Positions 43,373-53,486 of a stretch of DNA of 64,000 bases are shown in pieces. Every line of letters begins with the position of its first letter. Position 1 is the first letter of the stretch. The notes under the pieces were generated by a model, which saw only the letters and a program-made list of their open reading frames with translations, was not told the origin of the DNA and did not search any database. Made by a program: the position numbers and the translations under genes. The DNA comes from Pseudoalteromonas rubra (GTDB lineage: Bacteria; Pseudomonadota; Gammaproteobacteria; Enterobacterales; Alteromonadaceae). The stretch lies in assembly GCF_000967655.1 (NCBI RefSeq), contig NZ_JXYA01000002.1, positions 1-64,000 on the forward strand, in the 5' to 3' direction.

Positions 43373-43580
43373 GGAGACTCCTTAAGTTCCTAGTAACGTA
43401 TGACACCAATCAGCATTCATGCATAAACCATTTAAAGGATAAACCGTCGCTCACTGCGCTAAAAACTTCTGATTTAGTACCACACAAAACATAAAATTCT
43501 TGCCTGGCTATCACCGAGATTGTCTTGCCTCAAAACGGCTTACTTAAATGAAGCGACTTGGTGTCAATTTTCAAATCTGA

Positions 43581-43617
43581 GATAAAAAAATACCCCAGCA
43601 AAGCCGGGGTATTTTAA
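43581..43617 (-). terminator. Intrinsic terminator after the glutamate dehydrogenase gene
   Basis: Stem AAATACCCC / GGGGTATTT with a nine-base loop and seven T after it on the minus strand, just beyond the stop codon at 43629. Confidence 0.88.
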
Positions 43618-43628
43618 CGGGTTATTTT

Positions 43629-46600
43629 CTATTTGGAAGTGTCACAGTTGTGACTCAACAACATCAGTTCACGCAATGCCACTGAGAACTTGGCAAAGTC
43701 ATGACTCTGCGACGTCTTGAACTCAGCCAGCATTTGCTGCCAACGTAGCAATAACGTTGACTGATTTTCCATCCACTGATTGATCAGTGAATCGACATCG
43801 TGGTCATCGCCCTCAAAGCTGTTCAGAACAACTTCAGACAATGCACGTTGCTGCCAGTCCAGCTCTTCACGGTAAGAGGCACGTGCCAGCGCCTGCCAGT
43901 GGTTGGCAACCGGTTGTGCCGTGATCTGGTCAAGGAACCAGTGCAGCCCCATGTTCGCACCCAGTTTGAAGTATGTGTTAGACACTACATCAATGGCACG
44001 GCCAGAGCTTGCAGCTACTTCTGCCAGGTCCATGACTGAGAACAGGCTAGACAGAGACACGATACGCATTGCGATTTGCTCTGGTACACCTTGTGCGATA
44101 AGCGCGTCGGCTTTTTCTGTCAGGCGTGCACTTTCTTCTTCAACCATGTAGCTGTTGAGGTTTTTGCTCAGATCTGCAAAGGTCGGCGCAAAGAACGCAA
44201 TGGTTTGCTCAATGGTCATACCTTTGTTGCGGTGACGCAGGAACCAACGCGTTGTACGGCGTACAGTGCGACGTAGCTGATACAACATTTCTGTCTGAAC
44301 CGCTGATGGAATATGGTTATCCAGCGCAGCAATTGACTGCCAGGTCTGTTTCATTTCAAAGATTTCGCTGGCAATTGAGTAGCACAGCGCAATCTCGGCT
44401 TCCGTTGCACCTGTTTCCTCGTGCATACGGACCATGAAGTTCAGACCCATGTCGTTAACTATGTTGTTAGCTAGTTTCGTCGCAATGATTTCTTTACGCA
44501 GTGGGTGGTTATCCATCGCCGCGTTAAAGCGCTCACGCAGTGGCACAGGGAATGAATTCACTAACAACTGACGGTAATACGGGTTTTCTGAAATCTCATC
44601 AACAACCAGAGATTCTTTCAACACCATCTTAGAGTAAGAAACCAGAACCGACAGCTCAGGACGAGTCAGATCAGACCCTGCTGCTGCGCGCTCTGCCAAC
44701 TCTTCATCCGTTGGTAAGAACTCAATCGTACGGTCCAGTTTACCCTCTTTCTCCAACGCATGGATAAAGCGGATCTTCTCTTTCAGTGTTGCCGGACCTT
44801 TCGACTTAGTGATAGACAAGGTATGCGTCTGGCGGTAACAGTCAGCCAGTACCAGCTCAGACACTTCATCCGTCATGGCATACAGCAGTTCATCACGCTG
44901 TTTCTTAGTCAGGTCGCCTTCTGCTACCAGACCGTTCAACAGGATCTTGATGTTTACTTCGTTATCCGAACAAGCTACACCACCTACGTTATCAATGAAG
45001 TCGGTGTTAATGCGTCCGCCTTTCTCGGCAAACTCGATACGACCCAGTTGCGTTGCACCCAGGTTACCACCTTCACCAAAGATCTTAGCACCCAGCTCTG
45101 AACCATCGATACGCAGACCGTCGTTCGCGCGATCGCCAACATCGGCATTGGATTCAGACTTAGCTTTAATGTAAGTACCGATACCACCGTTCCACAGCAG
45201 ATCAGCTGGCATCTTAAGCAGCGCTTTGATTAGCTCATTAGGTGTCATGCTGGCTTTTTTGGTGCCCAGCATCTTCTTCATTTCAGCCGTCAGGTTAATT
45301 GACTTAGCTGCACGAGAGAATACACCACCGCCCTCAGAGATCAGCTCTTTGTTGTAATCTTCCCAGCTTGAGCGAGGCAGTTTAAACAAGCGTTCACGCT
45401 CTACATAAGAGCTTGCTGCATCCGGATTCGGGTCGATGAAAATGTGCATGTGGTTAAAGGCTGCCTGCAGGCGAATGTGCTTAGACAGCAACATACCATT
45501 ACCAAATACGTCACCACCCATGTCACCGATAGCAACCGCGGTGAAGTCTGTAGTCTGACAGTCGATGTCCATTTCACGGAAATGACGTTTAACCGACTCC
45601 CACGCACCTTTCGCTGTGATACCCATTTTCTTGTGGTCATAACCAATTGAACCACCTGAGGCAAAGGCATCACCCAGCCAGAAGTTGTACTCTTCAGCAA
45701 TGCCGTTCGCGATATCCGAGAACGTCGCGGTGCCTTTGTCGGCAGCAACAACCAGATACGGGTCGTCTTCGTCATGACGCACAACGTCAACTGGTGGCAC
45801 AATTTCACCGTGAATGATGTTGTCTGTGATATCTAACAAACCACGGATGAACATCTTGTAGCATTCCTGACCTTCTTTGAAGAAAGCTTCACGGTCACTA
45901 GGCAGCTGCTTACAAACGAATCCACCTTTTGAACCAACCGGAACGATTACTGTGTTCTTAACCTGCTGTGCCTTAACCAGGCCCAGTACTTCGGTACGGA
46001 AATCTTCACGGCGGTCAGACCAACGTAAACCACCACGCGCGACTTTACCACCACGTAAATGCACACCTTCTACGCGCGGAGAGTAGACAAAGATCTCGTA
46101 CGCAGGCAACGGCAACGGCATGTCAGGAATGGCACGTGGATTCACCTTGAACGAGACATAAGACTTGTTGCTGTCGTCCGCTTCTTTTTGGTAGAAGTTA
46201 GTACGCAGTGTGGCGTTGATCATATCAACGTACATGCGAATGATGCGGTCGTCATCCAGGTTAGCAACGTTTTCCAGCTCCAGGTAGATCTTCTCAATCA
46301 GCTTGTCCAGCGTCTTTTGTGCCGCTTTCTTCGCAGGAGAGAATTTCTTCACAAACAGCTCTACGATTTGCGCTGCAATGTGCGGATAGTGCTCAAAGGT
46401 ATTCTCGATATAAGATTGCGAGAATGTCACACCGATCTGACGCATATATTTAGCGTATGCACGCAAAATAGACGCTTCACGGCCAGTCATACCACCCAGC
46501 AATACCATGCGGTTAAAGCCATCGCTTTCCAGACGGTTGTTCCAGACGTTGGTCAATGCGGCGCGAAAACGTGCAGATACTTTATCGAAATCTGCAATGC

Positions 46601-48467
46601 CTTTGGAGTCGATCATCATGGAGAAGTCCATGATCCAGTTTACCTGACCATCGCTAGTTTTGATTGCGTAAGGCGTTTCACCAATCACGCGCAGACCAAA
46701 GTTTTCCAACATCGGCATAACGTCTGACAGGTGGATCGGCACATCTTTGTGGAACAGGCTCAGACGAACGATTTCGCTGTTTGCTTCTTCCTGAGGACGA
46801 TAGAACAGCATTTCCAGCTTTTTCTCGTCGCTCAGTTGCTCCAGCTTCTCAATGTCGACTACAGCGGCACTAGGCAAAACCTGATCTTTGTATGAGTGTG
46901 GGAACGCATTGGCATACTTGCGGTTTAGCTCGTTACCGCGAGTTTCACCATTGCTGCCAAGCAATGCTGACTGTAGTTTATCTTCCCAAGTGCGAGCGGC
47001 TTCTGCCAGGTTATTTTCGATGTCTTTCACGTTGTACTTAATACTGTTGTCTGCCACACGCACGATGTAATGCGTTCTCGCCAGTGTGGACTCTGAGAAA
47101 AAGGTCGTAAACTCAACTTTTTCATTGGACTTAAATGCATCTGCCAATAGTTTTTGAGTTTCACGACGTAGTGCCGTGTTATAACGCTCCCGTGGTACGT
47201 ATACCATACAAGAGAAGAAGCGCCCGTATACATCACGGCGAACGAACAGACGACACATGTCGCGTTCCTGAATTTGCAATACGCCTGTCGCAACTTCCAG
47301 TAGCTCGGCTTCACGGGCCTGAACTAACTCGTCGCGCGGATAGGTTTCGAGCAAGTTTAATACGGCTTTATAAGCGTGCGTACCTTCTGCAAAATCACAT
47401 TGCTCCATAATACGCTGGATCTTGCTCTTGAGCACAGGCACATCGGCAGCACTATTATTGTAGAAGCTCGATGAGAACAAACCAATGAAACGGTCTTCAC
47501 CGATCACATTGCCCTGCTCGTCAAAACGCTTGATACCCACATAATCAATATAGGCTGGACGGTGAACACGAGACAGAGAGTTAGTCTTGGTTAAAATCAG
47601 CAGGTTTTTGCTGCGGGCTTCTTTTCGGGCCACTTCTGGCAGCTCAGAAAGCAAACGACCGCCATCGTGGCTGGAGTTTTTCATCAAACCCAGGCTGGTG
47701 TCTGGTACAGCGCGCAGCTCATGGTCACCTTGTACTGGCACCAAATCATACTGGCGGTAGCCCATAAAAGTGAAGTTATCTGAAGATAGCCATTCAAGGA
47801 ACTCAACCGCTTCATTGACTTCTGCCTGAGAGCAGTCATGGTGACGTGATGGGATCTCTTTACTGACTGCAACCAGCTTATCGCGGATTGGCTTCCAGTC
47901 TTCAACTGCCACAGACACGTCTTTCAATACTGATTCCAGTTCTTCGGTAAACGCTTTGATTGCCTTGGCATCTGTCTGACGGTCGATCTCAATGAAAAAC
48001 ACTGTCTTAGTCGACGATGATTCTTGTTCTGCTTTTAAATTTGATAATGCAGTGATCTTGTTACTGCTGTCGCGCTTAATTTTAAGCGGGCTATGCAACA
48101 GTAAGTGAGACACGATGTTTTTGCGGCTCAGTGCCATGCGTACCGAGTCAACCAAAAATGGCATGTCTTTGGCGATGATCTCGACGATCGTGTGAGAGGA
48201 TTGCCAGCCATCTTTGGCTACTTCCGGGTTGAAAACGCGAATAACCGCGTCGTCAGTGGCATTCTTTTCGAGAGAATTCCAAAGACTCAATGCGGCTCCG
48301 TATAAGTCACTGTCGTTACGATGTGCCAAGTCCTCTTTAGACATATTGCTGTACAAGGCTTTGGCAAAAGTTTCAACGAGCGACACGTTTTCGGCATGAA
48401 CTTTTTTGTGGATCAGCTTGGTGACGTTATCCAGGATAACCGATGCTGGACCTTCATTTTGTGTCAT
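43629..48467 (-). CDS. gdhB: NAD-dependent glutamate dehydrogenase, large type (180 kDa class)
   Basis: A 1612-aa catabolic enzyme that deaminates glutamate to 2-oxoglutarate with NAD+. The size, the long ACT-like N-terminal region (about 1-700), and the catalytic core with VARGGLRWSDRREDFRTEVLGLVKAQ, VPVGSKGGFV and GDMGGDVFGNGML identify the large GDH family of Pseudomonas, Shewanella and Caulobacter. The C-terminal helical region is complete. It is a single-gene unit with a strong terminator downstream. Such enzymes feed carbon and nitrogen from amino acids, which would suit growth on the amino sugars and proteins of chitinous material, though no link is shown. Confidence 0.95.
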   Translation of the reverse strand: MTQNEGPASVILDNVTKLIHKKVHAENVSLVETFAKALYSNMSKEDLAHRNDSDLYGAALSLWNSLEKNATDDAVIRVFNPEVAKDGWQSSHTIVEIIAKDMPFLVDSVRMALSRKNIVSHLLLHSPLKIKRDSSNKITALSNLKAEQESSSTKTVFFIEIDRQTDAKAIKAFTEELESVLKDVSVAVEDWKPIRDKLVAVSKEIPSRHHDCSQAEVNEAVEFLEWLSSDNFTFMGYRQYDLVPVQGDHELRAVPDTSLGLMKNSSHDGGRLLSELPEVARKEARSKNLLILTKTNSLSRVHRPAYIDYVGIKRFDEQGNVIGEDRFIGLFSSSFYNNSAADVPVLKSKIQRIMEQCDFAEGTHAYKAVLNLLETYPRDELVQAREAELLEVATGVLQIQERDMCRLFVRRDVYGRFFSCMVYVPRERYNTALRRETQKLLADAFKSNEKVEFTTFFSESTLARTHYIVRVADNSIKYNVKDIENNLAEAARTWEDKLQSALLGSNGETRGNELNRKYANAFPHSYKDQVLPSAAVVDIEKLEQLSDEKKLEMLFYRPQEEANSEIVRLSLFHKDVPIHLSDVMPMLENFGLRVIGETPYAIKTSDGQVNWIMDFSMMIDSKGIADFDKVSARFRAALTNVWNNRLESDGFNRMVLLGGMTGREASILRAYAKYMRQIGVTFSQSYIENTFEHYPHIAAQIVELFVKKFSPAKKAAQKTLDKLIEKIYLELENVANLDDDRIIRMYVDMINATLRTNFYQKEADDSNKSYVSFKVNPRAIPDMPLPLPAYEIFVYSPRVEGVHLRGGKVARGGLRWSDRREDFRTEVLGLVKAQQVKNTVIVPVGSKGGFVCKQLPSDREAFFKEGQECYKMFIRGLLDITDNIIHGEIVPPVDVVRHDEDDPYLVVAADKGTATFSDIANGIAEEYNFWLGDAFASGGSIGYDHKKMGITAKGAWESVKRHFREMDIDCQTTDFTAVAIGDMGGDVFGNGMLLSKHIRLQAAFNHMHIFIDPNPDAASSYVERERLFKLPRSSWEDYNKELISEGGGVFSRAAKSINLTAEMKKMLGTKKASMTPNELIKALLKMPADLLWNGGIGTYIKAKSESNADVGDRANDGLRIDGSELGAKIFGEGGNLGATQLGRIEFAEKGGRINTDFIDNVGGVACSDNEVNIKILLNGLVAEGDLTKKQRDELLYAMTDEVSELVLADCYRQTHTLSITKSKGPATLKEKIRFIHALEKEGKLDRTIEFLPTDEELAERAAAGSDLTRPELSVLVSYSKMVLKESLVVDEISENPYYRQLLVNSFPVPLRERFNAAMDNHPLRKEIIATKLANNIVNDMGLNFMVRMHEETGATEAEIALCYSIASEIFEMKQTWQSIAALDNHIPSAVQTEMLYQLRRTVRRTTRWFLRHRNKGMTIEQTIAFFAPTFADLSKNLNSYMVEEESARLTEKADALIAQGVPEQIAMRIVSLSSLFSVMDLAEVAASSGRAIDVVSNTYFKLGANMGLHWFLDQITAQPVANHWQALARASYREELDWQQRALSEVVLNSFEGDDHDVDSLINQWMENQSTLLLRWQQMLAEFKTSQSHDFAKFSVALRELMLLSHNCDTSK

Positions 48468-48636
48468 TATGTGTTCCTTAATCTATACCACCTTTGAACG
48501 GTAGATTATTTGTACAGCCATTTATTAGCGTGGAGTCATGTGAATTTTAACCTTTCTGGCGCTAATAAAAAGCCTTTTCGACGAAAACATTATAGCCTTT
48601 TCAGCCGGTTGGTCAGATATTCACTAAATATAGATA

Positions 48637-48660
48637 TAAATGGCCGAAACCGGCCATTTA
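48637..48660 (-). terminator. Hairpin after the RND/MMPL exporter gene
   Basis: Perfect 10-bp stem TAAATGGCCG / CGGCCATTTA with tetraloop AAAC, about 10 bases after the stop, with AT-rich sequence following on the minus strand. Confidence 0.7.
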
Positions 48661-48669
48661 TAAGCACTT

Positions 48670-51000
48670 TTATTCACACTTTTTTTTCTGGTCTGTCCAG
48701 ATTAAGGTTCCTATTGCAGGTAATAATAAAACGGCACCCAACATATTAACCAGGAACATAAAGGTTAATAATATGCCCATATCGACCTGGAATTTGAGTG
48801 CGGAGAAAATCCAGGTACTGACACCGATGGCCAAAGTGATGCCGGTAAACAGCACCGCACTGCCGCGCTCGGCCAGCGCATTACGATACGCATAGGCCAG
48901 TGGCACGCCCTGTTTCAGTTGGGTCATCATCGAAGACAGAATATAGATGCCATAATCCACACCTATACCTACCCCCAGCGCAATCACTGGCAGGGTCGAA
49001 ACTGTCAGGCCAATTTCCAGTTTTACCATCAGCGCTTGTGCCAGCGTTGAGACGATATATAGCGGCAATACCACGGCGATGGTGGCACGCACACTTCTGA
49101 AGCTAATCAGACACAACACAATCACAGCACCATATACATAAATCATCATCGGCAACTGCGCCGCGGAGACCGATTCGTTGGTAGCGGCCATTACACCAAT
49201 AGGACCCGATGCCAGTTTAAACTGCACCTGATCTGTGCCCTCTTCTTCTGCAAACGCCTTAATTTGCGATACCACATTATCTATGGTTTGCGCCTTGTGA
49301 TCGGCCATAAAGATGATAATCGGCATCACAGAGCAGTCACCATTTAACAAGCCCGTGCTGGTTTCAACCCGGGATGTGGCCTGAACCAGTGACGCACTGT
49401 TGCGCGGCAAGGTTTGCCACTTCAGGTTGCCTTCGTTGTATCCCGCATTCACAGATTGCGCAACGGAGCTCAGTGAAACAGCAGACTGGACACCGGGCAA
49501 GTTCTCAACGCGCCACTGGAAGCGACTGATCCTGTCCATCGTGTCATGCTCCGTACACGCAGCCGGATAGGCTTCCACCAATACTTTGAGGATATCCGAA
49601 GAAATAGCGTAACGGTCTGAGATCAGGAAGGTATCCTGATTGTAGCGCGCATCTTCATGTAGCGCTGGTGCCCCTGCATGCAGATCACCAATTTGCATAT
49701 GTTGCGACTGCCAGTATCCCAGCCCAAATAAAACGGCACTCACCAGCAGGATCACCCGGGCAACACGCTTATCCGTGGTTTTCACCAAGGTTTCTCGCAT
49801 CGCGGTGAATAGCTTGTGGCTGAAAGAATTACCATCGTCAACACGGTGAATTTTGCTGGAGTTATAGTAAGAAGCCAGTACTGGCAACAAGATCAGGTTA
49901 GTGAAGATAATCACAGCAACACCTAAACTCGCTGTGATCGCCAGCTCACGGATAATGCCGATATCAATGGCAAGTAAAGTCAAGAAGCCTACGGTGTCGG
50001 ATAACAGCGCAATACCACCCGGTATTAGCAGGGCTTTAAAGCTTGCTTCTGCCGCCACTTTACTGCTCACGCCTTCCGCCACTTTTTTACCGATCGCATT
50101 AATCATCTGCACACCATGGCTCACCCCAATGGCAAAGACCAAAAATGGCACCAGGATCGACATAGGATCTAAGCCAAAACCCAGTACGGTGAGCAGGCCC
50201 ATTTGCCAGACAACGGCAATCAAAGAGCACATGATAGGCAAAAGCGTCAGCTTGAAGCTTTTACAGAATAACCACACCATGATAAACGTGAATAAAATTG
50301 CTACCGCAAAAAATAGCACAACGCCTTTGGCACCATCGGCAATATCACCGGCCATTTTGGCAAAGCCGATAATATGAATAGATACTTTGTCTGTGCTCAG
50401 TGGCTCACGAATTTCACTTTCAAGCTTTTTAGCAAATGCCAGTGTATCGAGCTTTTCCTGCGTTTGCGGATCCGTTTCCATAAGTTGAGCTGTAACCATG
50501 GCACACGAATAGTCACTGGCTACCATACGGCCAACCACTTTTGCTTTTTCGATGTTTTGCTTTACCACAGCCAAACCAGCTTCGTCAGCCGTGAAATTTG
50601 CCGGAATAATGGGACCGCCGGCAAAGCCGTCTTCAACGACCTCTACAAACCGTGCGCTGGGTGCAAAAATCGAGTTAACCAGTGGGCGATTGACCCCCGG
50701 AATAAAATACAGCTGGTCGTGAACGGCTTTCAGCTGAGTAAAAAATTCAGGATTAAAAATATCTCCGTCGGCATCACACACAGAGATCAGAATACTGTTC
50801 GCACCACCAAACTGCTTTTCATGCTTCAGGTAAACCTGCATATATTCATGGTTGAGCGGAATATTTTTATTGAAAGAGGCATCAAGCTGGATCTGCGTCG
50901 CGCGAAAGCCTAAAAACAGCGTTGCGACAATGAAAAACAAGATCATCGCAACACGATGCCGGAAAACGACGTAAACAAGTTGGTTTAACAATGACTGCAT
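48670..51000 (-). CDS. RND-superfamily (MMPL/HAE3-like) exporter
   Basis: A 776-aa inner-membrane transporter with about 12 transmembrane helices in two clusters (about 225-400 and 610-770), each following a large periplasmic loop, as in the RND superfamily (MMPL type). A GIGVDYGIYILSSM segment carries the intramembrane acidic residue expected for proton coupling. The gene overlaps the YCF48-like gene by one base (TAATG). It is the last of a four-gene cluster. Lipid or hydrophobe transport between membranes is the likely task by family and context, not proven. Confidence 0.88.
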   Translation of the reverse strand: MQSLLNQLVYVVFRHRVAMILFFIVATLFLGFRATQIQLDASFNKNIPLNHEYMQVYLKHEKQFGGANSILISVCDADGDIFNPEFFTQLKAVHDQLYFIPGVNRPLVNSIFAPSARFVEVVEDGFAGGPIIPANFTADEAGLAVVKQNIEKAKVVGRMVASDYSCAMVTAQLMETDPQTQEKLDTLAFAKKLESEIREPLSTDKVSIHIIGFAKMAGDIADGAKGVVLFFAVAILFTFIMVWLFCKSFKLTLLPIMCSLIAVVWQMGLLTVLGFGLDPMSILVPFLVFAIGVSHGVQMINAIGKKVAEGVSSKVAAEASFKALLIPGGIALLSDTVGFLTLLAIDIGIIRELAITASLGVAVIIFTNLILLPVLASYYNSSKIHRVDDGNSFSHKLFTAMRETLVKTTDKRVARVILLVSAVLFGLGYWQSQHMQIGDLHAGAPALHEDARYNQDTFLISDRYAISSDILKVLVEAYPAACTEHDTMDRISRFQWRVENLPGVQSAVSLSSVAQSVNAGYNEGNLKWQTLPRNSASLVQATSRVETSTGLLNGDCSVMPIIIFMADHKAQTIDNVVSQIKAFAEEEGTDQVQFKLASGPIGVMAATNESVSAAQLPMMIYVYGAVIVLCLISFRSVRATIAVVLPLYIVSTLAQALMVKLEIGLTVSTLPVIALGVGIGVDYGIYILSSMMTQLKQGVPLAYAYRNALAERGSAVLFTGITLAIGVSTWIFSALKFQVDMGILLTFMFLVNMLGAVLLLPAIGTLIWTDQKKKCE

Positions 51001-51998
51001 TAGTGTTTCGCCTCTTCTATCTGGATCCCTTGTTCCGTTGCCAATATCAAGTTTCCTTCAAACAACACACCGGCCATGATGGACTTGCCATTTTTAAGCT
51101 GTTTGGTAGACAGACCTGCTTCATTTCTGGTGTGAATAACGCCACTGTTTGCAAACAGATATTGCTGTTCATTCACACTCATAACATGGTTAATCGTGGC
51201 CGTTTTAGTGAGGGCAAGGCGCTGAAATTGAGACAGATCCGAGTTGGAAACAAACGCATTGCCGCGTAGCCCTGCTGCAACCACTCTGCCATCCGCGGTT
51301 TTATTAATTGAGAACAAAGAACCGGCATAAAATGCGGGTAACTTGCGCCAGCTCTTTCCTGCATCATCACTGATGGCGAATAAACCCATTTCACCGGCCA
51401 GCAGATATTGCGAGCCATCAATCAGCAGCGCATTGAAGTGAGGCAAAATAAACGCGGTTTCATCTTCATAAGCTGCCGGATCATCTTCTTTGAGTTCGGC
51501 AAGATAAGTGACGTCATCCGGGTGAACAAAGGCATCAATAAACCGCTTAGTCCATTTTTTGCCGCCGTCAGTGGTTTCATACATCATTCCGTAGGCACCG
51601 ACAGCATAGCCGGTTTGTTCATCGGCAAAGGTAATATCAAGACAAGGTTTTTCAATATCTGGTAAATGTTGCTGGATCTGCCAGCTTTGACCACCGTCTT
51701 CGGTGTTCAGGATTGTTGCGTCGTGGCCACATGCCCAGCCTTTTTTTTCGCTGGCAAAGGTCACTGCGGTCAGTAAACTTTGCACTGGCACTGTGGCTTG
51801 CTGCCAACTTTTACCATCTTTGCTGGTTACTATGGTGCCATGCTTACCAACCGCAACCAGTTGCTGACCTGTGTAACTGATATCTGTCAATAGTGTACGC
51901 TGTGGGTGTGCCACCATTAATGCATCAGAAGCTGCGGCTACTGCATCACTTTGCATTGCCATCACTGCAATCGTGGTTGCGACTAACTTCTTAATCAT
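51000..51998 (-). CDS. YCF48/BNR-repeat-like exported protein
   Basis: A 332-aa protein with a signal peptide (about 1-22) and at least five repeated beta blades of the type GWACGHDATILNTEDGGQSW and GYAVGAYGMMYETTDGGKKW, the beta-propeller repeat of the YCF48/photosystem-assembly and BNR group. It is exported and soluble in the periplasm. Such proteins regularly sit beside RND exporters with DUF1329 and DUF1302 proteins. Its stop overlaps the start of the exporter by one base. It may serve as a periplasmic scaffold; function unknown. Confidence 0.82.
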   Translation of the reverse strand: MIKKLVATTIAVMAMQSDAVAAASDALMVAHPQRTLLTDISYTGQQLVAVGKHGTIVTSKDGKSWQQATVPVQSLLTAVTFASEKKGWACGHDATILNTEDGGQSWQIQQHLPDIEKPCLDITFADEQTGYAVGAYGMMYETTDGGKKWTKRFIDAFVHPDDVTYLAELKEDDPAAYEDETAFILPHFNALLIDGSQYLLAGEMGLFAISDDAGKSWRKLPAFYAGSLFSINKTADGRVVAAGLRGNAFVSNSDLSQFQRLALTKTATINHVMSVNEQQYLFANSGVIHTRNEAGLSTKQLKNGKSIMAGVLFEGNLILATEQGIQIEEAKH

Positions 51999-52044
51999 GA
52001 TGAATACTCGATAAATTTAGTGTGAGAGAGTAGGAAGAGCAGGT

Positions 52045-52070
52045 TCAGGGGCTACAAAAGCAGCCCCTGA
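52045..52070 (-). repeat. Hairpin in the spacer between DUF1329 and YCF48-like genes
   Basis: Perfect 9-bp stem TCAGGGGCT / AGCCCCTGA around an eight-base loop in the 109-base spacer, with a second GCCGGC repeat pair beside it at about 52084-52100. No T run follows, so it may be an mRNA processing or stability element rather than a terminator. Confidence 0.5.
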
Positions 52071-52107
52071 GGAGTTGTGCTGTGCCGGCACTAGCCGGCC
52101 ACTATGC

Positions 52108-53475
52108 TTATCGTCTACCCTCGCGGCGTAACGCGCTTTGTGTAAACTCATTGTCCTGGAAAGACTGGCTGAAATCATACATGCTTTCTTCGTTGTCCAG
52201 GCCAATAGCCAGGTAACGACGAGAGTTCAGATCATGATACACGTCTAGCGTACTCCAGTGGGTAGGTACCTCATAGTAGTTCAGACCATGAGCCATCGCC
52301 ACACGATACATCTGGTCGCGGTTATCATACAAATCTGCAATGTGGATCTGCCAGCTGTCTTCGTCGATGTAGAATACTCGCTTCTTATAAATGTGGCGTG
52401 TGCCCTCTTTCAGATTCGCTTCAACCACCCAAACACGGTGCTTTTCATAACGAACATGCTCAGGGTTTACATGACCGGCCATCAGAATATCGTCATACTT
52501 TAGCTTATCACTGTGCAACTTGTAGCTGTTGTAAGGGATGTACAGCTCCTGTTTGCCTTTAAGCGTCCAGTTGTAACGGTTAGGTGAGCCGTTAAACATA
52601 TCGAAATCATCGGTAGTACGCAGGCTGTCTGATGCTGTTCCCGGTGCATCGTAAGCTACGTTTGGTGCACGACGTACACGACGCTGACCCGTGTTGTAAG
52701 TCCATGCCTGACGAGGGGTCAGGATCTGGTCCATGGTTTCGTGAACCAACAGAGCAGTACCCGCAAGACGTGCAGGTTCCGTTACCTTCTGCTTGAACTT
52801 GAACAGTACGTTAGACTCTTTCAGTTCAGCCGGTGTCGCATCTGGATCAGAGTATTTTACCAACAGTTGCTCATCGAATCCGATGATGTTGTAAGACCCT
52901 GAAGCCGTGGGCATTGCTTGTCCGCCGTAACGTGCAATAGACAAACCACGATAACGCAACAGGTGGTTCCAGATTGCCTCTAAACCATTTTTAGGAATAG
53001 GGAAAGGAATACCAATGGCGGTGTCTTTGATACCGTTACCATCTTCGATCAGCTGTGCCGTTGCTGCATACTTTTTGGTTGCATCGTAAACAAACTGAGG
53101 ATAGGCAGCACTACGTCGAGTTGGGTAGATGTGCATCTTAAAGGTATCCGGGTAAGTTTCAAACAAGGCAACCTGCCCCGGGCTCAGTTTATCTTTGTGC
53201 TTGTCCAGATTGGTTTTATCAATCGTGAACAAAGTTTTGTCGTCTGCGAACGGGTCTGGGTGGTGCATGCCCACTTTATATCCCGCAGGTGGCTTAGTAA
53301 TACCCCCTGTCCACGCAGGGATACTGCCGTCGGCATTACCCGCTTTTTCTGCGCCGATTGGCGTCAGGTCGGCGCCCAAGCGCGCAATTTCTTCTGGGGT
53401 CATTTTTGCAAATGCACCCGGTGCTGCCATCATAGTTATAATTGTTGCAGCAAGCATAGTAGGTTTTCTAAACAT
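52108..53475 (-). CDS. DUF1329-family exported protein
   Basis: A 455-aa protein with a signal peptide (about 1-23, ending AFA) followed by the DUF1329 body: LGADLTPIGAEKAGNADGSIPAW near the start of the mature part, then a long region with LYIPYNSYKLHSD and DSWQIHIADLYDNRDQ. DUF1329 has a LolA/LolB-like fold in known structures, so a periplasmic lipid or hydrophobe carrier is the likely role. It lies 11 bases after the DUF1302 gene and in the same operon as YCF48 and RND proteins, a conserved gene set. Function inferred from family. Confidence 0.88.
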   Translation of the reverse strand: MFRKPTMLAATIITMMAAPGAFAKMTPEEIARLGADLTPIGAEKAGNADGSIPAWTGGITKPPAGYKVGMHHPDPFADDKTLFTIDKTNLDKHKDKLSPGQVALFETYPDTFKMHIYPTRRSAAYPQFVYDATKKYAATAQLIEDGNGIKDTAIGIPFPIPKNGLEAIWNHLLRYRGLSIARYGGQAMPTASGSYNIIGFDEQLLVKYSDPDATPAELKESNVLFKFKQKVTEPARLAGTALLVHETMDQILTPRQAWTYNTGQRRVRRAPNVAYDAPGTASDSLRTTDDFDMFNGSPNRYNWTLKGKQELYIPYNSYKLHSDKLKYDDILMAGHVNPEHVRYEKHRVWVVEANLKEGTRHIYKKRVFYIDEDSWQIHIADLYDNRDQMYRVAMAHGLNYYEVPTHWSTLDVYHDLNSRRYLAIGLDNEESMYDFSQSFQDNEFTQSALRREGRR

Positions 53476-53486
53476 ATTGAAAGCCC

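Noticed and set aside
46059..46727. Long open frame antisense to the glutamate dehydrogenase gene
   Set aside because: Same reason: shadow of a strongly biased coding strand with histidine- and arginine-rich nonsense composition.
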